Assembly (NCBI GenBank): GCA_037447605.1
Contig: CM074806.1
Coordinates: 2,771,400-2,835,399, forward strand
Reading direction: 5' to 3'
From: Zygnema circumcarinatum
Taxonomy: Eukaryota > Streptophyta > Zygnematophyceae > Zygnematales > Zygnemataceae
DNA length: 64,000 nt
A program made the translations under genes and the position numbers. Positions 57,163 through 64,000 of this stretch are shown here, piece after piece (the first letter of the stretch is position 1; each line of letters starts with the position of its first letter). The notes under the pieces were generated by a model, which did not search any database, had not been told where the DNA came from, and worked only from the letters and a program-made list of their open reading frames with translations.

Positions 57163-60100
57163 TTATCTTTGTGGGCTTATTAGGCCCCGTCCACTTGGGG
57201 GCTCCATCAATTGCTTCATAATGTGATAGATCCACCGATCGACCATTCCTGCCATAAACACAAGCAGCAACAATTACCCCAGATGAGTGTGGGTGCCAAA
57301 ACAGAGAAGGCTGGAAATACAGAAGTTAAGCGCCGCCCTTTGCCTTTGCCTTTGCCTTTGCCCTTCATATGATTTACTCCTTGAACAAACGCACCGTCAT
57401 TACTCTACTAAGGCGAACAATTTCTGAATTGCATAAAAGCCGATTCTACACCAACCCTTCCTATTAAGAGAGAGGTACCCCTAACAAATTTGAATTTTTT
57501 CTAACTCCGCTTGCTTCAATACCAAGCTTCATTGTCCGCAGTCTTGGACAAAAAATCACGTTTCAAGTAGCCCTTCGCAAGAATTAAAAGGACTAGCTAA
57601 GGGCACGCTTCAGACTGACGGATTCAGTGATTTAAACAACCCACCTGTTAAAGCGAAGGCACCACCAACGACCGCACAAAGGCGTGTGAGAAAGTGGAAA
57701 AAGTTTCGTCTCTTTTCCGAGATGGTGACCATAATTGGTGAGAGGTCATACAAAAAGAACACAGCTGCAAAATGAAGCCAACCCAGAACTCGAACGTCAG
57801 CAATAGATTCTTCATCTTACAGATCAGATTCAACTTGATCTCATGTCTTCACCCACTGAAGCTCAATTCAGTTCCAGCCTCCATGCAAGCATCTGAAGCA
57901 GCCATCTGAAATCTCATTGCCGCTTTTCATCCACACAAAGACCGGCTCTGCGATTCACCTGGCAGCATGTTCTCATTCTTCTGTGGTGGTGTAAAATACT
58001 CTGTCACCGAGTATTGATTAGTGAGCATTTTCTTGCCATCCAGATGGCGATACTCTGTAGGGACAACCTGCATGCACCCATTTCAATCCTCTACTGTCAA
58101 TGTGGGCCTTGTGAGGGTGGATGAAGGAGAAAGAAAGGGCTGGTAGCTGTCGAAACACTTGAACTTCTCTTGCTCTAAAATAAGTTTGCTAGACTGCTGG
58201 ATCGAGAAGAAGCCCATCACCATCATTTCCTCATACCAGGGACTCACTTCCGACACCGTCTGCAGGTTGCTTTTAGCCACATCAATGAAGACCACAACTG
58301 CTGGCCCATAACGTGATCTCCTGTTGTTCAAAACATGTCTCACAGTGCCGTACAACCTCGGGAGGGAACAGCCCGAGAAGGTATTCATAGGTTACCTTGA
58401 GAAAGTACTTGAAGGTCCCTCCCGCTTCTTGCGCCCCCGGCTTCAGAATGCGGTCGAATCCGTCCAGCGGGTTGATAAGCCCTGGGTATTCGGACCCGAA
58501 CCCTAACCGGTGGATGTGGTGGCTAACATTCACTTCAGTGACGGCCCCAAACACCTGCTTCGCGCTGCGGGGTCGCTTTAGTTCCGTGTTGCTCTCTCCA
58601 GCACAGGATGGGGTTTGTGATCAAGGTAGAAAAAAAGGGTCAAAGGAAGGTCAACAGAATGATTTCCACTACAGAACGCACCTGTTGGAGGACATAGAAG
58701 CTGTGGCCGTGCACAGACACATGGAAGTTGCCTGCCACTCGCTGAACAAGGAGGTGACCGTGCAACTGCATGGCGAAGAATGGAAGAGAAGGAATGGGAA
58801 GTAAGGATAGATGATGGAGGAGAGAAGAGGAGGCCAGAAATATCGTCAGTCCACTTACACACTGGTTTACAAAAGAAACAGCGTTAGGACATAGAGCAGA
58901 AGGCATGGGTCTGCCACTTCGTAGGGCCTTCGAAAAAGAATGTCCAAATAGTATGAAGCAAAAGCATTAAAACTATTCTCTGCGACAATAATATCGACGG
59001 TATGCTCTACTGGAGGAAAAATGGCTCTCCCTATTCATCACCAATTGTAATGAAACCGGGAATATACAAGACTCAGCTGATATAACTGCCTTGGACCAAG
59101 AAGAATTTGTTTTAAGCATGATTTAAAAGAAGGCCGTACCAGGCAGCCCTCGTGTTGTTCCAGAGCTTCCTTGATTTTCGTTATCTCTGCCAAACTCTCC
59201 GCTGCCATACTCCCGAAAATGTTATCAAACGGTCCTTGTGCAGCTGTTTCCAACCCACGACCCATTCTATCAGCGGAGACAGCAAGCGCTAAAAAGGCGC
59301 TGCATTGGCGCTCTGCTGCGTAGCTAAGCTTGAAAGCTTGCTCATTTTTAGCCTCCTGCAGCTTCCACTGTCGAGACATCTTTGAGTGGCTAAGGACAGC
59401 AGGAAAGTTATCAGCAACCCTTAAAGAACGTAATGGAAAAAAAGAGACAGGGGCTGAAGCGCTCAACCTGCCATCTGTTTTTTATGGTCATGCTTATGTT
59501 CCCCCTCCACCAGATCCCTTATGAGCTCCTTTCCGAGCCTGCCCCCATTCCTGTCCAGCCGCTCCTGCACCATGCAGCGGCCCTCAATCCCCTTGCAGCC
59601 TCTACAGGGAAGAAGGGGATCACAATCCCATGTCATGCATTTGATCGACATTACACAGCAGATACGTTCTGGGTCTCGTTCTCGTGCAGGCCCTAGGGTA
59701 ATCAACTGAGGGGACTCGGGGCTCAGGGAAAATTCTTAATATTCTTTGAAAAAAAGTATAGAGTTGCATGAATAGTGCGATTGGGCTGTGGAAGATAAGG
59801 GAGATATAAACATACTGAGATTGCCAGGCATGGGAGGAGGAGGTAAAGGCATGTTTGGCGAAGAAGTTATACATTTGCTAGAGGAAGGCTACAAACTCTC
59901 CCTCCTGTTTGAGTTTGCTTTGGCCATTATGTCATACTAACTTGCACATGGGATTACACAAAAGAGACTAAAGTAAAATCAAGTTGTGGAGAAGTCGACT
60001 GTATAAAGTGAGAAGTGGGTTGAGAATCCCCGACTAGGAACAAAAGGGAATTCCCATAGGGAGTAAAGGGGGGACAAAGGAAAAGTCACCTTAAAAATTG

Positions 60101-62352
60101 TAGTATGCAGGTCCACTTCATGCTTTCCCGACATGTCGAGAGCGTCCAAACTCAACACTGATCGACAAAGCCACAGTTTCAAACCATACGAACACACATA
60201 GAGACAGATTTTACACAGAGATATAAACAAAATAGAGATAAAGCATGCATGACACCTTGAGCAGCACGAAACTCAATCCTATGTGAGACATTGGCACTCT
60301 CATTTCCTGCACGCCGTCCATAGAGAACCAACCTCTCTCCATGGTAATGCCATAAACCTCCCTCCCTTCCGCGAACCTAGACGTGTCTCATTCATTTCCA
60401 TACATTGATACTTCACGAGTAGAACTATGAAGGAAGATCCATTTGGCAAATTACGATCACAGTAGACCTGATGCTCAAATCATGGCAATTATAAACTTGC
60501 AAGGTCATTTAAAGTGCATTGCTCACCTTGGCAAGGCAAGCCAGGGAAGGAAATGTTCATGACAATGTCCAGCAGCTGATTACGAGTATTGTCTACGGCC
60601 ATCTGTTCGTCCCGAAATTTGCCAGCCCAACAGATTGATGGCTTTGAAACTTCTCATGAGCATTCATGAAACCCCCTTGAAATACACTTGGCAAGATATC
60701 AGAGTCAAAGCAGAAGACTCAGAGTGATATACCTTCTATAAAAAAAAATTCATTAACAGTCAATTAATCCCTTAACGCGACTGCTTATTGAACGCTTGAA
60801 TATTCGATGCAATCAACATATTCGCGACACATATGACATATACCTATCGAAGAAGAGAACCGAGTTCATGTATAACACTGTTCATAAAGAACAAAGAAAA
60901 GCCATAAGTACTTCCTATATGAACGAATCGTGATAATTCTGCAGGAAAGACCAAACTGGAGACGTAGTAGTCTTCCCATACGGCTGGACACAACCCCGTT
61001 GAACCCAATACTCAACGTTTCTATCCAAACTTGTTAACATTAGTTTGCCGAAGTATGCAATAGGCTGAGAAGAAATGGTGGACGAGGAGAATAACCAATC
61101 AGCTCTTTAGTTCTGATTAGCAAGTTTGAACTAGCTACCATACAAAAAAGGGAGCGGGAGGGTGGAGGGAGTTAATTTTTGAATTTACTGGGGTTCCTTT
61201 TGCTGTATTCCCAATCATTTTAGACTTACGTTTTTTTAAAATAAACAATATAATTGGGTTGAATGCAGTTCGAAATCAAATGCATGGGAGGCACACCACT
61301 GAGATACCGAGGCCAAAGTATTTGATCTATCTCGATATACCTATTAATCTAGAAGTATCTAACTGAGACTCACAAATGATCACTTGAGCAGAAGTTAAAT
61401 TTCATCCACAGCTATTGAAAGCACAAAGCTACATAGAAAAAGCGCATTCCCACTCCACAATTGCCTCATCGAAGAGTTCCGTTATGTTCGTCTGCCTGTT
61501 TCTCCCAGCTTTTAAAACCCTGTGCTAATTCCAGTTGTAAAGTTCGCATGAGATCTAGGCTTACAAAGGTTCAAGCGAGCGGCGTTACCTCATGCACATC
61601 GTACGGTTTCAAATAGAATCCGAGCTCATGTACAAACAATATCACAGCAGTGAGAAGGCCCAAAATAGTAACTGCAGTTTCATGACCCCTCCACCCACCA
61701 TGACTCGTTGTTAGTACGTCAAAATGTACCCGCTTACATAAACGATAAGCGCAGTAAGACATTGATTATAATCTCTTTCTTCTATGTTTATGCATCAGCT
61801 GTAGTGGTCATCAGCTGCCGGGGCACCACCTATTTGCGCTTGTGGATAAAACAATTGGCCAATTCATTCTTTCTGTTTAAAAAGTAACTTTTCTTAGCGT
61901 GGCACGGATGTGGTTACAAAAAGGTTTCGAGAGATCGGATGGAAAACGTGCTATACTCGCCTAAAATTTTAGCAGGAGAGACGGGAGGTCACAAATATCA
62001 CTATCGTGAGGCCTTAAGAATACTCCTAAAGCTACCTATGCATGCATCTGCTCCGCCTCAACCAGTATGCTCACCACCTCAGTCCCTCTTATTACTTCTC
62101 CAACTTCTCGCTCTACCCTCCCTCACTCTTCCACCTTCTGTCTCCTCCACTCTCTACAATTCCCTCCTGCTCTCAACCCCTCCCTCCCTCTCTCTCTCTG
62201 CGTCCCCTCTGTAATCTCCGTCCACAGAAGCACCCGCACTGGTTCAGGGACGAAACGGTACCTATTGCCCCCGTGGCCGTCTTCTGCGTCAAATGATCCT
62301 GAGCTCGGGGGAACGCGTGGAGGCGGCTGATCGCCCCGAGCTTCACAGCCAT
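57163..62352 (-). CDS. ERV41: ERV41-like (ERGIC2-type) vesicle protein, 358 aa
   Basis: Erv41 and Erv46 form a complex in COPII/COPI vesicles that retrieves escaped ER proteins from the Golgi. Eleven exons, 62352-62262, 61671-61589, 60602-60527, 60157-60090, 59564-59468, 59243-59140, 58765-58682, 58554-58396, 58067-57959, 57764-57645 and 57248-57163, join to 358 residues. The N-terminus LHAFPRAQDHLTQKT is followed by a first membrane helix (VTILGLLTAVILFVHEL). Luminal landmarks are NISFPGLPCQ, LSLDALDMSGKHEVDLHTTI, DLVEGEHKHDHKK, EGCL, RVAGNFHVSVHGHSF and YPGLINPLDG. The second helix is near FFHFLTRLCAVVGGAFALTG. The DMSGKHEVDL and His-rich DLVExEH segments match plant ERV41 rather than ERV46. 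It is divergent from the ERV46-like gene at 63382. Confidence 0.9.
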
Positions 62353-62402
62353 GGCTGCCGCCTGCTGCGACGCCTTCCCCTACCTCAGCGCATCCCTAGC
62401 CT

Positions 62403-62460
62403 TCAACCAGACCTCCCTCCCCCTCTCCCTCCCCCTCTCCCTCTCCCTCTCCCTCTCCCC
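62403..62460. repeat. CTCCCT / CTCCCC pyrimidine repeat
   Basis: Consecutive CTCCCT and CTCCCC units, 50 bp upstream of the ERV41 start codon on its non-template side. Confidence 0.93.
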
Positions 62461-62499
62461 GCGCAGCCCCGCAATGGAACGAACGACCTTCGCACGAGC

Positions 62500-62570
62500 C
62501 ACGTGCGCCTAAGGGCATGCCACGTGTCCAGCGGGCGGAAGAGGAGGGCAGGCCTTGAGGGCGTCACGTG
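62500..62570. promoter_or_regulatory. three G-boxes (CACGTG) in 71 bp
   Basis: CACGTG occurs at 62500-62505, 62521-62526 and 62565-62570, each preceded by C or T to give CCACGTG or TCACGTG. G-boxes bind plant bZIP and bHLH factors, and related ACGT elements drive ER-stress genes. Function here is inferred. Confidence 0.6.
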
Positions 62571-62814
62571 GGGGAAGGAGCGCGTCCTGCCGGCGGGCGG
62601 AGGCGGCGGAGGAGGAGCGCGCCATGGAGGGAAGAAGGACCTTGGGAGCCACGACCGGGGGAAGATCAACCGCCGCCAGGTAGATCCAGAGCTGGAGGTG
62701 GATCCCAGGGCTGGGACCAATTCTGTGTGGGCCATTGTTTGTGCGAAAAAATTACTTTTAGCGCTCGGAGTGCAAACGACCACGCGGTAACCGACCTTTC
62801 GCGAGCACTGCTGG

Positions 62815-62932
62815 CATGCATGCATGCATGCATTGTGCATGGCTTGCTGCATTGTAATGTCATTGTTTGTGCATACATGCATGCATGGCTTGCTGCATTT
62901 TAGTGCATTGTTTGTGCATGCATGCATGCATG
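62815..62932. repeat. CATGCA (RY-type) tandem block
   Basis: Runs of CATG alternate with two copies of a unit beginning GGCTTGCTGCATT and containing CATTGTTTGTGCAT, about 55-60 bp each. CATGCATG is also the RY element bound by B3 factors. Confidence 0.85.
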
Positions 62933-63381
62933 TTGAGTCGCATAGTGGCATTGGTCGATCGATGCCCCATCCCTCGTGCCATGCCTGGCCAACACCCTCA
63001 CATCGCGGCGACACCATACCACGAGCGTGTCTCATAACTAGCGAACGCCAGGGAGGGAGGGCAACAACAACATGAAAGGTGTCCAAACAAAACTCCGATC
63101 CACCCGTCGCGCGCAATCGTCGGCGCGCGATTGCTCCGAACACGTCACGTTTGCGGCAGCCTTTGAACCCGCTAAGTGGATCCACGAGGGGACCCGACTC
63201 CACGCCCCCCTCGGAAGGGAGGCTCCTGCATAAGCCGGCAGGCAGACAGGGGTCTCGGTGACGCCCAACACCGGCGGAGCTCCAGCCATGGCTGCTCCGC
63301 CTGTCTGACCGCTGGGAGAGGCAGGCCAGGAAGGCGGGGAATCTGGGCTGAATTTTCTTTCGTAGTACTGCTCCGGCAGCC

Positions 63382-63700
63382 ATGGATTATTTGAATAAGC
63401 TGAAGTTGCTTGACGCTTACCCTAAAATCAATGAGGACTTTTACTCGCGCACACTTTCTGGAGGCATCATCACTCTCGTGTCCTCCATATTCATGATCCT
63501 TCTCTTCTTCAATGAGCTCCGTGAGTCCCCTGCATTTCTTCTCGGCTTTCGCTACAGAGCGCAAAGGTCAGTTCAATGTGAGTGCGTGCGGGCTGACAAT
63601 TGCGCTTTTTTTTCTTGATTTTGCAGGAATATACATGCATCACACTACCACCAACGAGTTATCGGTGGACACCACCCGAGGAGAAACCCTACAGATTAAT
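63382..63700 (+). CDS. ERV46: ERV46-like (ERGIC3-type) vesicle protein, 5' part, runs off the window
   Basis: Exon 1 (63382-63520) and exon 2 (63627-63700) join at a split Arg codon to give the first 71 residues. Landmarks are KLKLLDAYPKINEDFYSRTL, SGGIITLVSSIFMILLFFNE (membrane helix), and NELSVDTTRGETLQIN at the start of the luminal domain. DAYPKxxEDFYSRTLSGG is the ERV46/ERGIC3 hallmark and separates it from ERV41. The last 300 bp are intron, with no further exon that I can see. Start chosen at the only ATG in frame and at the family's usual position. Confidence 0.88.
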
Positions 63701-64000
63701 GTGAGTTGACTCAGCTCGAACGTGCAGACTTTAGGGCTTCATTGCAGTCTCAAGTGAAAGAGTGTAGTATGTAAATTTTTCCCTCATATTAAAACGAAGC
63801 CGAGAATAAGGTTGCACGGACACTTCCCTGAGGGCATTCCAGAAGAAGATGGTGGGCCTACGTTGTTTTTCCCTTGCCGCGGGTTGGCCCTACAATTGTC
63901 TGCATGCAATCAAGCAAGGGAGAAACATGAATGCAAAAGTAAGCCTGCATTTATAATAATGGAATAATGCCACCTTCATACCGGCTCAGATTCCTTTTCA
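63701..64000 (+). other. second intron of the ERV46-like gene (incomplete)
   Basis: Starts with GTGAGT after exon 2. No exon with the expected FDVTFPALPC-type continuation is visible before the window ends. Confidence 0.55.

Larger units (their letters stand above)
62353..63381. promoter_or_regulatory. shared upstream region of ERV41-like and ERV46-like genes
   Basis: The two start codons are 1.03 kb apart in opposite directions. The region is GC-rich, has a CT-repeat next to ERV41 (62403-62460), three G-boxes within 71 bp (62500-62570), a CATGCA repeat block, and a CACGTCACG word near 63141. The long minus-strand ORF covering it (62403-63383) is a composition artefact. Confidence 0.6.

Noticed and set aside
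62815..62932. CRISPR-like repeat array
   Set aside because: The repeats are simple CATGCA runs with near-identical spacers in a eukaryotic promoter. There are no unique spacers and no cas genes.
62403..63383. Minus-strand ORF of 326 codons between ERV41 and ERV46
   Set aside because: It starts one base inside the ERV46 start codon on the other strand, is Arg/Pro/Ser-rich and repetitive as expected from GC-rich DNA, includes translated CATGCA repeats, and matches no family.

Overview
The window is nuclear DNA of a green-lineage eukaryote, most likely a streptophyte (streptophyte alga or early-diverging land plant). The reasons are a WRKY transcription factor, a FAN1 nuclease with a plant-type HIRAN domain, a plant-type ARL8, a CGL160/AtpI-like chloroplast membrane protein, and genes with many short spliced introns. 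I cannot name the species. Exon models below were built by hand from splice sites, reading-frame phase and family similarity; unless stated otherwise, each listed CDS sums to a multiple of three.

Layout. 1-1198: an unrecognised open frame and silent DNA. 1199-8760: ARL8 (minus) and a CGL160/AtpI-like gene (plus), head to head over a CCCCT repeat that holds a 10-N gap. 8761-13395: a long gene-free block with a 1.67-kb non-autonomous hAT element (perfect 8-bp target duplication) containing a nested mariner-like MITE. 13396-15985: WRKY factor with an unusual zinc-finger spacing. 17214-19171: SLY1. 20463-20943: a second, older member of the hAT-like family. 22253-28733: FAN1. 29294-32748: signal-peptide-peptidase family protease (minus) with a plastid-transit-like N-terminus. 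33452-36612: C2-domain protein (minus). 38307-45667: tandem pair of GT61-like glycosyltransferases. 46261-52375: tandem pair of zinc alcohol dehydrogenases, the second with a dense ACGT-core promoter cluster. 53007-55997: NUP50-like nucleoporin (minus). 57163-62352: ERV41-like (minus), divergent from the start of an ERV46-like gene (63382, plus) that runs off the window.

The genes are ordinary single eukaryotic transcription units, not operons. Several act in the early secretory pathway (SLY1, ERV41, ERV46, probably the GT61 pair), and two divergent pairs could share promoters. The ERV41/ERV46 pair is the most striking because these proteins form one complex in yeast and animals. Recurrent CCGTAC/CGTACGG motifs fill the non-coding DNA and lie upstream of both GT61 genes. 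Three introns appear to use GC-AG borders.
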